Source of the DNA: Desulfobacterales bacterium
GTDB lineage: Bacteria; Desulfobacterota; Desulfobacteria; Desulfobacterales; JAFDCJ01
Length of the DNA stretch: 9,169 bases
NCBI GenBank assembly: GCA_029932495.1
Contig: JAOZPY010000090.1
Span: forward strand, 1 to 9,169
Reading direction: 5' to 3'
Shown: positions 1-5,983 of the stretch, one piece after another
Layout: every line of letters begins with the position of its first letter
Position numbering within the stretch: position 1 is the first letter of the stretch
Position numbers and translations under genes: made by a program
Notes under the pieces: generated by a model
What the model was told of the DNA's origin: nothing
Databases searched by the model: none
The model's input: the letters and a program-made list of their open reading frames with translations, nothing else

Positions 1-2
1 TG

Positions 3-344
3 AAACCCGCCGGTGGATTTATGATCGCCGCCCATCCTTTTCGCGGGTTTAAAACCTTTGGTATCGGTCAACTCCAGATGACGGTGGAGCAGGGCTGTAA
101 ACGCAAGGTGTTTGAATATGTGGATGCTGTTGAGATCGGAAACGGAAAATTATCTGCCGATGAGAACGATATGGCCCGCAAGGTGGCTGAAAAACTGGGT
201 CTGCCTGGAACCGGCGGCAGTGACGCCCATCGGGTTGATGAAATCGGCAAATGGGTGACCGATTTTGAAAAAGACATCCGGGATGAAAATGAACTGGTGC
301 AGGCATTGCATGCCGGACGGTTTGCCGCCGTTAAAGCGGTTTGA
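3..344 (+). CDS. PHP-domain metal-dependent phosphoesterase, 3' end only
   Basis: The reading frame is open from the window edge, so the start and the first metal-binding motifs lie outside. The visible 113 residues carry two late PHP signatures: AHPFR (residues 10-14 of the visible part, a metal-ligand His) and GSDAHR near residue 73, the C-terminal Asp-x-His metal pair. Between them lies a typical stretch with VDAVEIGNGK, where the PHP barrel usually places an Asn/Glu-rich loop. Proteins of this family hydrolyse phosphoester bonds (for example nucleoside bisphosphates or small phosphoesters) in the cytoplasm; the substrate cannot be told from this fragment. The C-terminus ends normally, shortly after the DAH motif, with a TGA. 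A decayed repeat begins right behind the stop. The family call is firm; the specific function is open. Confidence 0.87.
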   Translation, partial: KPAGGFMIAAHPFRGFKTFGIGQLQMTVEQGCKRKVFEYVDAVEIGNGKLSADENDMARKVAEKLGLPGTGGSDAHRVDEIGKWVTDFEKDIRDENELVQALHAGRFAAVKAV

Positions 345-345
345 A

Positions 346-398
346 AAATTGGCAATGTCGCTTAACCAAAATACATATTACGCTCACTTGGCAGCAGG
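346..398 (+). repeat. Decayed fragment related to the palindromic element at 6806-7052
   Basis: These 53 bases align without gaps to 6975-7027, inside the right arm of the MITE-like element further down, with 41 of 53 identities by eye. The best-conserved blocks are ACAATG/GCAATG, AACCAAAA, CATATT, CGCTCA and GCAGG. Similarity fades to about chance-plus over the next 25 bases, where the element's terminal repeat would be. No left arm or target duplication is visible, so this is a solo, eroded remnant sitting directly behind the stop codon of the PHP gene. The alternative, coincidence, is unlikely given several shared blocks in the same order and spacing. Confidence 0.6.
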
Positions 399-464
399 CG
401 CACCTGATTTTTCGCGAATCTGCCATGGTGAAGTGCGGAGATCTGGATTTCAGAAAGGAAATGC

Positions 465-944
465 ATGATGTCTGAGAAAGCCATTCAGGATTACTACCCG
501 GATGATATGGCCGTGTGTTACGGTTGCGGCAGGTTGAACGAGCATGGATTGCAGATCAAAAGTTACTGGGAAGGTGATGAGACCGTCTGCCGGTTCAAGC
601 CCAAACCCTATCACGTGGCTTTTCCCGGCTATGCTTACGGCGGGCTGATTGCATCTTTAATCGACTGCCATGCGACGGGTACGGCCGCATCCGCCAAACA
701 TCGCGAACTGGGCAAATCCCTGGATGATGAGCCTGTCGTGCGTTTTGTAACGGTGTCACTGCACGTGGATTACCTGGCACCCACCCCGATCGATGCGATA
801 CTGGAATTGCACGGCCGCATAAAAGAGAGCAAGGGCCGCAAGATGGTGATTTCCGTGATCCTTTCGGCCGCCGGTAAAGTCAGGGCCCGGGGCGAAGTGG
901 TGACCGTCCAGATGCCGGATGATTTTCTCGCGAAAAACGAGTAG
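465..944 (+). CDS. PaaI-type hotdog-fold acyl-CoA thioesterase
   Basis: A 159-residue single hotdog domain, the normal length for PaaI/4HBT thioesterases, which hydrolyse acyl- or aryl-CoA thioesters in the cytoplasm. The N-terminal part has the CYGCGRLNEHGL motif (residues about 18-29), typical of the branch whose members start with CxGCGxxNxxGL. The core motif near residue 58 reads YGGLIASLIDCHATG: the Asp and Gly of the active-site helix are present, but the usual His before GG is Tyr. A strand-rich C-terminal half with SLHVDYLAPTP follows the family pattern. Two ATGs (465 and 468) follow an AAAGGA ribosome site at 453-459; the second has slightly better spacing, so the start may be one codon later. 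The gene stands alone between the PHP gene and a structured gap. The substrate is unknown. Confidence 0.85.
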   Translation: MMSEKAIQDYYPDDMAVCYGCGRLNEHGLQIKSYWEGDETVCRFKPKPYHVAFPGYAYGGLIASLIDCHATGTAASAKHRELGKSLDDEPVVRFVTVSLHVDYLAPTPIDAILELHGRIKESKGRKMVISVILSAAGKVRARGEVVTVQMPDDFLAKNE

Positions 945-976
945 GGCCCAGCTTTTAACCTTAATGTTGCAAAAGT

Positions 977-1062
977 CGGAGGGCTTCAGAGCCAAGGCGT
1001 CAAGGGTGACGCTGTAGTCTGCTACCGCGAACCCTTGACAACACAGGATCTGAAGCCCTCCG
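977..1062. repeat. 86-base long hairpin with 14-bp perfect arms
   Basis: The arms CGGAGGGCTTCAGA (977-990) and TCTGAAGCCCTCCG (1049-1062) are exact reverse complements. Inside, after an asymmetric 8/9-base internal loop, GTCAAGGGT (999-1007) pairs with ACCCTTGAC (1031-1039), then CGC (1010-1012) with GCG (1027-1029), then GTAG (1014-1017) with CTAC (1022-1025) around a TCTG tetraloop. Together these give about 30 base pairs. On the minus strand the stem is followed by GACTTTTGC, so it may help stop transcription coming from khpA; on plus there is no T tract. It could equally be part of a mobile repeat. Structure is certain, role is not. Confidence 0.7.
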
Positions 1063-1076
1063 GCTTTCCCGGAGGG
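1056..1076. repeat. GC-rich hairpin competing with the 977-1062 stem
   Basis: CCCTCCGG (1056-1063) and CCGGAGGG (1069-1076) form an 8-bp perfect stem around the loop CTTTC. The left arm is the same sequence that closes the larger hairpin, so the two structures exclude each other in RNA. That arrangement is typical of attenuators, but here no open reading frame follows, so a purely structural or repeat-element origin is equally possible. Confidence 0.6.
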
Positions 1077-1077
1077 G

Positions 1078-1201
1078 AAACAACATGGCATAAAAAGACA
1101 CCATCCTTTGAATTCAGCCGCTGGGAGGTCCTCAAAATGGTGCCGTTATTGCGATATTGGTTATAATACCGAATCATTAGATATGGTTTGCCATGTTGTT
1201 T
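1078..1201. repeat. 124-bp segment bounded by 13-bp perfect inverted repeats
   Basis: AAACAACATGGCA (1078-1090) and TGCCATGTTGTTT (1189-1201) are exact reverse complements and lie about 100 bases apart. The interior also contains a weak hairpin near 1153-1176. It starts one base after the GC hairpin, so 977-1201 may be one compound element. No flanking target duplication is visible and no transposase remnant is recognised, so calling it a MITE would be a guess. Confidence 0.5.
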
Positions 1202-1353
1202 ATGCAACGTTGAGGTTATCTTAAACGGCCACTTTACCCCTTTCGTTGAAAAAGCAAAGACAGCAGGCCAAGCATGTTGGGGTGGCAGCTTGCAGCGCCG
1301 ATGCCGTGGCGCAAGAGATGTTGCAGATTGCAGAAGACCGGTAACGCAGCGTA

Positions 1354-1584
1354 TTATTCTACGATTTCAAGCACCACACGCTTGTGTTCCTTGGCGGCCG
1401 CCGCACCGATAATCGTGCGCAGCGCCCGTGCGGTGCGGCCCTGTTTGCCAATAATTTTTCCAAGATCCACTTTGGCCACTTTCAGTTCCAGTACGGTGGC
1501 CTGACTGCCCTCGATCACAGTGACCTCCACCTCCTCCGGATAATCCACCAGTGCCCGGGCGATACGGTCGATCAGATCTTTCAT
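1354..1584 (-). CDS. khpA: KhpA, KH-domain RNA-binding protein
   Basis: A 76-residue protein with one KH domain. The GxxG loop is GKQG (residues 46-49) in the context LGKIIGKQGRTARAL, which is the KhpA signature, and the ending HKRVVLEIVE is typical. KhpA binds RNA broadly, often as a partner of KhpB/EloR, and acts in cell-length control and small-RNA biology in Gram-positives; its role in this group is less known. The start at 1584 is chosen because AGGAG (minus strand, about 1592-1596) lies 7 bases upstream; a start further upstream at 1626 would add 14 residues and has no such site. khpA normally sits between rpsP and rimM; here its upstream neighbour is a divergent promoter region and no ribosomal gene is present. 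The name is secure by sequence; the location is unusual. Confidence 0.88.
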   Translation of the reverse strand: MKDLIDRIARALVDYPEEVEVTVIEGSQATVLELKVAKVDLGKIIGKQGRTARALRTIIGAAAAKEHKRVVLEIVE

Positions 1585-1784
1585 TGTCAATCTCCTTGGT
1601 TTCTCATTGAGAATCAAGATTGGCACAACCGCCTGCGCTCAAATCGATTGGCGAGGGTCGGAATTCCCATTTTACGTTCAATGGTCCGCCACGGCGGGAT
1701 GCTTCCGCCGATTGAAATGTTCAGATGTTGCGTATGCGCGTCACTGTTTATCCGTATTTGCTGATGATCAATGGTTGTTCATTT

Positions 1785-1813
1785 AAAATAGTAAAACTTT
1801 AACCGAATTGCAA
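1785..1813 (-). promoter_or_regulatory. Candidate sigma70 promoter for khpA
   Basis: On the minus strand TTGCAA (1813-1808) is followed after 17 bases by TATTTT (1790-1785), each matching four of six consensus positions. The predicted leader to khpA at 1584 would be about 195 bases and includes the GC hairpin near 1692-1710. Confidence 0.4.
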
Positions 1814-1830
1814 CCTTCAAATCTTAGTCC

Positions 1831-1860
1831 TTGACAATATTGAATCGAATATTACATGTT
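1831..1860 (+). promoter_or_regulatory. Candidate promoter/operator upstream of archease-rtcB
   Basis: A perfect -35 hexamer TTGACA (1831-1836) is followed by a weak -10 region (TACATG, 1853-1858, 16-base spacer). Between them lies a dyad, AATATT-GAATCG-AATATT (1836-1853), which spans the spacer exactly, the place a repressor would bind. The weak -10 suggests an activator or another start. It is the only good -35 in the gap on this strand. Confidence 0.35.
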
Positions 1861-2036
1861 AGGTATGCAAGCGGTGGAGCGCATCTCTCTTCCCGGGAGA
1901 CTGTGAACAGGATACGCTGCGCGTTTTTCCGACCGGGTATTTCATTCATTTATACTTGGACAGCCTTTTCACGGCGTTTTATATACGCATCCAACACGAT
2001 TCTTACCATATCCTGGAACCTGGATGACCATGCAAG

Positions 2037-2489
2037 ATGGAGAAAAAAAAAGCATCATCGACCTGCGACGAATCCCAGGGCGACACGGCGTTTGAGGAGT
2101 TGGACCACACCGCTGATCGGGCGTTGCGCGTTTACGGATTGGATATGGGCCAGTTGCTGATTAATGCAGCTTGCGGCCTTAACAGTCTGCTGGCCCCGGA
2201 GTTTGCCCCGGGGGCTGCGCGTTGCAAAGTCGGCGTGCAACTGGAGGCCCTGGATGCCGAAAGTCTGCTGGTCGAATGGTTGAGTGAACTGGCTTACCGG
2301 GCGGAAAGTGAAAGGCTGGTTTTTGACGAATTCGAACTGCAGGAGGTTTCGCCGACCCGTATTCGGGCGATCCTGTGGGGTCGCCCGGCGGCACGGCTGG
2401 AAAGAGATATTAAGGCGGTCACCTACCATAACCTGAAAATTGTTCAAACTGAAAAGGGATTGACCGCTACCGTGGTGCTGGATGTATGA
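2037..2489 (+). CDS. Archease, RtcB cofactor
   Basis: A 150-residue protein of the archease family, which speeds RtcB RNA ligation and guanylylation turnover and widens its nucleotide use. Diagnostic stretches are FEELDHTADRAL (19-30, with the conserved metal-binding Asp 27), LLVEWLSELAYRAE in the middle, KAVTYHNLKI near residue 126-135, and the C-terminal ATVVLDV, whose Asp is also conserved. It ends 22 bases before the rtcB start, so translation is probably coupled. The N-terminus is about 12 residues longer and more polar than usual. The ATG at 2037 has no clear ribosome site; another ATG at 2030 is in a different frame, and both precede a run of nine A at 2043-2051. The family call is secure; the start is less so. 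Confidence 0.92.
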   Translation: MEKKKASSTCDESQGDTAFEELDHTADRALRVYGLDMGQLLINAACGLNSLLAPEFAPGAARCKVGVQLEALDAESLLVEWLSELAYRAESERLVFDEFELQEVSPTRIRAILWGRPAARLERDIKAVTYHNLKIVQTEKGLTATVVLDV

Positions 2490-2511
2490 AAGGTCTCAGG
2501 GGAGGTGCCCC

Positions 2512-3963
2512 ATGATCGGTCTTAAGGATTTCAAACAGGTCGAACCATACATTTATGAAGTTGCCACATCCTTTCGGGACGACATGCAGGTGCCGGCCCG
2601 GTTTTACGCTGACACCATACTGCTGGAAGGTCTCAGAAACGATCGCAGCCTGGAACAGTTGGTTAACACGGCTTGTCTGCCGGGGGCCGTCAAGTATGCC
2701 TTGGCCATGCCAGATATCCATCAGGGATACGGTTTTCCCATTGGCGGCGTGCTGGCCACCCGGCTGCCTGATGGGGCTATTTCTCCCGGCGGTGTCGGTT
2801 ACGACATCAATTGCGGCGTGCGCCTGCTGGCGACCCATCTGCAGCTGGAGGAAGTTTCACCCTGGCTGGATGATTTGGCTTCGGCCATTTATGCTCATTG
2901 CCCCAGCGGTGTCGGAAGGGGCGGCCGCATCAAACTCAAAACCGGGGAACTGGATAATGTGATGCGGCTGGGTTCCGGGTGGGCGCTGAAACGTGGCTTT
3001 GCCACCGAGTCGGATCTGGAGCGCACCGAGGAAAACGGATGCCTGGCGGGTGCGGATCCGAATGCGGTAAGTCCGAGAGCCAAGCAGCGGGGCCAGGGGC
3101 AGGTGGGGACCCTGGGGGCTGGAAATCATTTTATTGAAATCGATGTGGTGGATAAAATCCTGGATGAAAACGTTGCCCGGCGCATCGGGTTGACTGCCGG
3201 TCGGGTCGTCATCCAGATCCATTGCGGTTCGCGCGGACTGGGCCATCAGGTGTGCAGTGATTACGTCAAACGTTTTCAAAAAACTATTCAGCGCTTTGGA
3301 TTCCAACTGCCGGACAGGGAACTGGTGTGTGCGCCCATCAGCAGCCCGGAGGGACGGGACTATCTGGCTGCCATGAAGGCGGCGGCCAACTATGCGTTTG
3401 CCAATCGCCAGGTGCTGGCCCATCTTATTCGGCGAAGCTTCGAGCAGGCCCTGGCCGGCAAGGTAAGCAATTATCAAATCTACCAAGTATACGATATCGC
3501 ACACAATATGGCCAAGATTGAAACCCACGAGATCGACGGCAGCCAGGTAAAGCTTTGTGTTCACCGCAAAGGAGCCACCCGGGCATTTGGTCCCGGGTCA
3601 AAAGAATTGCCGGCCGCTTACCGGGATATCGGCCAGCCGGTACTGGTGCCGGGCTCCATGGGTACGACCAGTTGGGTATTGGTTGGAACACGGGCCTCCA
3701 TGTCCCGGACCTTTGGCTCCACCTGCCATGGTGCCGGTCGAACCATGAGTCGCAAAAAAGCGAAAAAATCGGTGCACGGCGCCGGCCTGCGGGAGCAGCT
3801 TGAATCTGCGGGCATTCATGTCCGCGCCGGCAGCCTGTCCGGGTTGGCCGAAGAAGCACCAACGGCCTACAAGGATGTTAACCGTGTGGTTGAAGTGGTC
3901 CACGGTGCCGGAATTGCCAGGAAGGTGGCACGGTTGAGGCCGCTGGCAGTGATCAAGGGATAA
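2512..3963 (+). CDS. rtcB: RtcB, RNA-splicing 3'-phosphate/5'-hydroxyl RNA ligase
   Basis: A 483-residue protein, the length of archaeal-type RtcB. It joins RNA ends bearing 2',3'-cyclic phosphate or 3'-phosphate to 5'-hydroxyl ends, using GTP and Mn2+. All key residues are visible: Asp 98 and Cys 101 in GVGYDINCGVR, His 206 in GAGNHFIEI, His 237 in HCGSRGLG, His 331 in DIAHNMAK, and the guanylylated His 406 in STCHGAGR. The C-terminus, ARLRPLAVIKG, is complete. The Ser usually found after the metal-binding His in HSGSRG is Cys 238 here. The start at 2512 is set by GGAGGT (2501-2506), five bases upstream; an upstream ATG at 2482 would add ten poorly conserved residues and overlap archease. 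It lies between archease and a stress protein, fitting a role in repair of damaged RNA. Confidence 0.96.
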   Translation: MIGLKDFKQVEPYIYEVATSFRDDMQVPARFYADTILLEGLRNDRSLEQLVNTACLPGAVKYALAMPDIHQGYGFPIGGVLATRLPDGAISPGGVGYDINCGVRLLATHLQLEEVSPWLDDLASAIYAHCPSGVGRGGRIKLKTGELDNVMRLGSGWALKRGFATESDLERTEENGCLAGADPNAVSPRAKQRGQGQVGTLGAGNHFIEIDVVDKILDENVARRIGLTAGRVVIQIHCGSRGLGHQVCSDYVKRFQKTIQRFGFQLPDRELVCAPISSPEGRDYLAAMKAAANYAFANRQVLAHLIRRSFEQALAGKVSNYQIYQVYDIAHNMAKIETHEIDGSQVKLCVHRKGATRAFGPGSKELPAAYRDIGQPVLVPGSMGTTSWVLVGTRASMSRTFGSTCHGAGRTMSRKKAKKSVHGAGLREQLESAGIHVRAGSLSGLAEEAPTAYKDVNRVVEVVHGAGIARKVARLRPLAVIKG

Positions 3964-4008
3964 TGACGCTAGATAGGCTTAAAATTGACTCCAAAGGGGG
4001 GATTCGCC

Positions 4009-4932
4009 ATGAGAGTGCAATTTAAGAACATTTTATGTGCCACCAATTTTTCGGATTTTTCCAATCTTACGGTCCGATTCGGTTTGGCTCTAGCCCGGGA
4101 ATTTGGGGCCCGGCTTTACATCTGCCATGTCATCGATCTTTCATCGGTGGCAATCTACGGTGAGTTTCAGTTGGACCCCGTCGGGCAGCAGGATCGGATC
4201 ATGGATGACGCCGGCAGGCAACTTGAGGAATTAATCGGCGAACAAGCGGTGCAATGGGAAGCGCTGATCAGCGTCGGCAATCCTGCCGATGAAATTGCCC
4301 GGGCGGTGGATGAAAAAAACATTGACTTGGTAGTAACAGCCACCCGGGGCCGCACCGGCCTTAAACGGCTGGTTCTGGGCTCAGTGACCGAAAGATTGAT
4401 GCGGATGTTGACCTGCCCCCTGCTGGTGCTACGCAGCTCGCACCCGGATATGATCAGTATGTCGGAGGAAGGAATCAAGCTGGATAAAATTCTGGTGGGC
4501 TGCGATTTTTCGCCGGATTCCGATGCGGCCTTTGAGCACGCCCTGAGTCTGGCTCAGGAGTTTGAGGCCGAATTACACCTGGTTCATGTGATTGAAACGC
4601 CGGTCCCGTCGGATTTCGTTAAAGATCAGCCCCCTGCCGGCGAAGGCCTGTCAGAAGCCTCCCGCAGTTTACTGATCGAAAAACTCAGGAACATGGTGCC
4701 CGAAGAGGCCGTCCACTGGTGCAGTCCGCAAACCGTTTTGCTGCCGGGCCATCCATACGAAGAGCTCGTTCGCTATGCGGAATCAAACCATATTGATATG
4801 ATCGTTCTGGGGGTTCGCGGTCACGGACTGGTGAAAACGCTTTTTCTGGGCTCCACCACGGATCGGGTGATCCGCCGTGCACCATGCCCTGTGCTTTCGG
4901 TCAGCTCAAAGGTGCATGGCGACCTCATGTAA
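4009..4932 (+). CDS. Tandem universal stress protein (two Usp domains)
   Basis: A 307-residue protein made of two Usp domains (about 1-143 and 157-300), alpha/beta folds that often bind ATP and raise survival under stress in the cytoplasm. Domain 2 has the full ATP motif Gly268-x2-Gly271-x9-Gly281-Ser282 and the N-terminal Asp 166 in CDFSPDS. Domain 1 has Ala 111 in place of the first Gly of the motif (ATRGRTGLKRLVLGS) and Asn 13 where Asp is usual, so its nucleotide site looks degenerate. The ATG at 4009 follows a GGGGGGA ribosome site (about 3995-4001); an earlier TTG at 3985 lacks one. It starts 45 bases after rtcB on the same strand and probably shares its transcript. The exact role is unknown. 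Confidence 0.9.
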   Translation: MRVQFKNILCATNFSDFSNLTVRFGLALAREFGARLYICHVIDLSSVAIYGEFQLDPVGQQDRIMDDAGRQLEELIGEQAVQWEALISVGNPADEIARAVDEKNIDLVVTATRGRTGLKRLVLGSVTERLMRMLTCPLLVLRSSHPDMISMSEEGIKLDKILVGCDFSPDSDAAFEHALSLAQEFEAELHLVHVIETPVPSDFVKDQPPAGEGLSEASRSLLIEKLRNMVPEEAVHWCSPQTVLLPGHPYEELVRYAESNHIDMIVLGVRGHGLVKTLFLGSTTDRVIRRAPCPVLSVSSKVHGDLM

Positions 4933-5002
4933 TATCCATTCCGGCTTCGTAAAAGTCATTGCTGAGCGGTTTCAAGGCATTTTGCGGGGTCATCAAATTT
5001 AA

Positions 5003-5028
5003 ACCATCCCGCCCGGGGGCGGGATGGT
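5003..5028. terminator. Strong hairpin behind the archease-rtcB-usp genes
   Basis: ACCATCCCGCC (5003-5013) and GGCGGGATGGT (5018-5028) are perfect 11-bp arms around CGGG. On plus it is followed by CGTTGG, without a T tract; on minus it is followed by TTAAATTTG. It lies 70 bases behind the usp stop and probably ends or protects that transcript, perhaps with Rho. The hairpin is certain; true intrinsic termination on plus is doubtful. Confidence 0.6.
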
Positions 5029-5263
5029 CGTTGGCTATCGAGCAGTTTTACGTCTTACCCGGGACTGAATATGGCAGCCGCTGCTACAATGTGCGACTCT
5101 GGGAATTGAAAACCGTTTCATCGCCATCACCTCCCTTCGGTGTTTTGATCTCAATCGGTTTTAAAAGAATATCTCACAGAAAAAAGTATACTGTATAAAT
5201 ATATATTACATTACTTGATGCCTGTCAAGCTCAGATCCCTTCGCCCAGCGATTGCCAAACCAC

Positions 5264-5292
5264 TTTACAAGCCAGCTTATCGTATATATATT
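5264..5292 (+). promoter_or_regulatory. Sigma70-type promoter for the rubrerythrin-flavodoxin genes
   Basis: TTTACA (5264-5269), a 17-base spacer and TATATT (5287-5292) match the consensus at five of six positions each. Transcription would start near 5299 and give a leader of about 113 bases. No PerR-like or other named operator is recognised next to it. Confidence 0.6.
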
Positions 5293-5310
5293 TATCGGCA
5301 TCATTATGGG

Positions 5311-5356
5311 TTGCGCAGGTGTGAAGGACCTGCAGGTTATCTGCGTTGCTGCGCAA
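5311..5356 (+). promoter_or_regulatory. Inverted repeats in the rubrerythrin leader
   Basis: TTGCGCAG (5311-5318) pairs with CTGCGCAA (5349-5356). Inside lies the perfect palindrome ACCTGCAGGT (5328-5337), whose left half can also pair with GCAGGT at 5315-5320, opening the outer stem. This gives two exclusive folds downstream of the predicted start site, or a DNA palindrome for a dimeric regulator. Function is not known. Confidence 0.4.
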
Positions 5357-5411
5357 ATAACGGGGACAATGCCGGTGAATGGTGGGCAAACAAAAAGAAA
5401 GGACGGAAAAG

Positions 5412-5888
5412 ATGGGTTACGATTTTACCGCGGATGAGGTATTTGCAATGGCCGAACAGCTGGAGCGCAATGGTGCAAAATTCTACCGCTCAGCCGCTGA
5501 AAAAACAGACAATTCCGCCAACAAGGACTTTTTACTGGAACTGGCGGCCATGGAAGATGAACACGAGAAAACGTTTAAAGCCATGCGGGGCGAACTGACG
5601 ACCCAAGAAAAGGAATCGACCGTTTTTGATCCCCAGGGCGAGGCGGCTGCGTATTTGCGGGCTCTGGCGGATACGCGGGTTTTTTTTGAAAAGGAAATCG
5701 ACCTTTCATCAATGCAAGAAATTCTCAAAGCCGCCATTGAAGCAGAAAAAGATTCCATTGTTTTTTACCTGGGAATGAAAGAAGCGGTTCCTGAAAACCT
5801 GGGAAAAGGTCGTCTTGACAGCATTATTAAAGAGGAGATGGGCCACATCAGCCTGCTCAGCAAAAAATTGGTGGCTTACAGGGATTAA
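5412..5888 (+). CDS. Rubrerythrin-family ferritin-like diiron protein, no rubredoxin domain
   Basis: A 158-residue four-helix diiron protein. The six expected iron ligands can be placed: Glu 18 with Tyr 25 (E-x6-Y), Glu 48 and His 51 (ExxH) in the first half; Glu 112 with Tyr 119 and Glu 142 and His 145 in the second. The two halves mirror each other as in all rubrerythrins. There is no CxxC pair, so the C-terminal rubredoxin domain of classical rubrerythrin is absent and electrons must come from another protein. Such proteins reduce hydrogen peroxide in anaerobes, or handle iron. The start at 5412 follows AAAGGA (5398-5403) at eight bases; an ATG at 5379 would add eleven residues. The flavodoxin gene 95 bases downstream is a possible electron donor. 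Confidence 0.88.
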   Translation: MGYDFTADEVFAMAEQLERNGAKFYRSAAEKTDNSANKDFLLELAAMEDEHEKTFKAMRGELTTQEKESTVFDPQGEAAAYLRALADTRVFFEKEIDLSSMQEILKAAIEAEKDSIVFYLGMKEAVPENLGKGRLDSIIKEEMGHISLLSKKLVAYRD

Positions 5889-5983
5889 ACAAGGGCGGTA
5901 GCTGCCCGGCTGAAGGGGTCTCCCTGGCCATCCTGCTGCAACAAATCGCAGCGTCAACCATATCTAAAATGAAAGGGGAAATA

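Larger units (their letters stand above)
945..1353. other. Convergent intergenic region with nested inverted repeats
   Basis: This 409-base gap lies between two genes that converge on it (thioesterase on plus, khpA on minus). I see no gene with a ribosome site or recognisable protein. Positions 977-1201 hold three inverted repeats, listed separately. A short plus-strand frame ending at 1345 reads as a plausible alanine-rich helix but has no upstream start with a ribosome site and matches nothing I recognise. The rest, 1202-1353, shows no clear signal. Confidence 0.6.
1585..2036. other. Divergent promoter region between khpA and archease
   Basis: This 452-base gap holds promoter-like elements for both directions (listed separately) and a GC hairpin: CGGCGG (1692-1697) with CCGCCG (1705-1710), with a shorter alternative partner CCGCC at 1686-1690. 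The hairpin would lie in the khpA leader. Bases 1860-2036 would form a leader of about 170 bases for archease; I see no riboswitch or sigma54 (-24/-12) signature there. No gene is supported. Confidence 0.5.
4933..5411. other. Intergenic region between usp and rubrerythrin genes
   Basis: This 479-base gap contains a strong hairpin (5003-5028), an AT-rich tract (about 5160-5215), a good sigma70-type promoter (5264-5292) and a leader with inverted repeats (5311-5356), each listed separately. A frame at 5252-5437 resembles a lipoprotein signal but overlaps the next gene and lacks a ribosome site. I see no other gene. Confidence 0.5.

Noticed and set aside
977..1062. Integron attC site
   Set aside because: The long imperfect hairpin resembles attC in size, but the required core sites (GTTRRRY and RYYYAAC) are absent and no integrase is present.
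1022..1207. Small minus-strand frame across the inverted-repeat region
   Set aside because: Its start and content come from the repeat arms; no ribosome site and no recognisable family.
1225..1345. Plus-strand frame ending in an alanine-rich, helix-like stretch (VAAC, EMLQIAEDR)
   Set aside because: About 39 codons between stops, only a TTG as possible start, no ribosome site; perhaps a gene remnant but not supportable.
1384..1764. A 126-codon plus-strand frame opposite and beyond khpA
   Set aside because: It is the antisense of khpA plus intergenic sequence; khpA is well supported by its KH motif and ribosome site.
2857..3564. A 235-codon open frame on the minus strand inside rtcB
   Set aside because: It lies wholly opposite rtcB, has no ribosome site or recognisable domain, and is explained by the GC-rich codon use of rtcB.
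5252..5437. A small frame starting MPNHF with a hydrophobic stretch and a Cys, like a lipoprotein signal
   Set aside because: It overlaps the promoter, leader and start of the rubrerythrin gene, has no ribosome site, and the sequence after the Cys is not protein-like.
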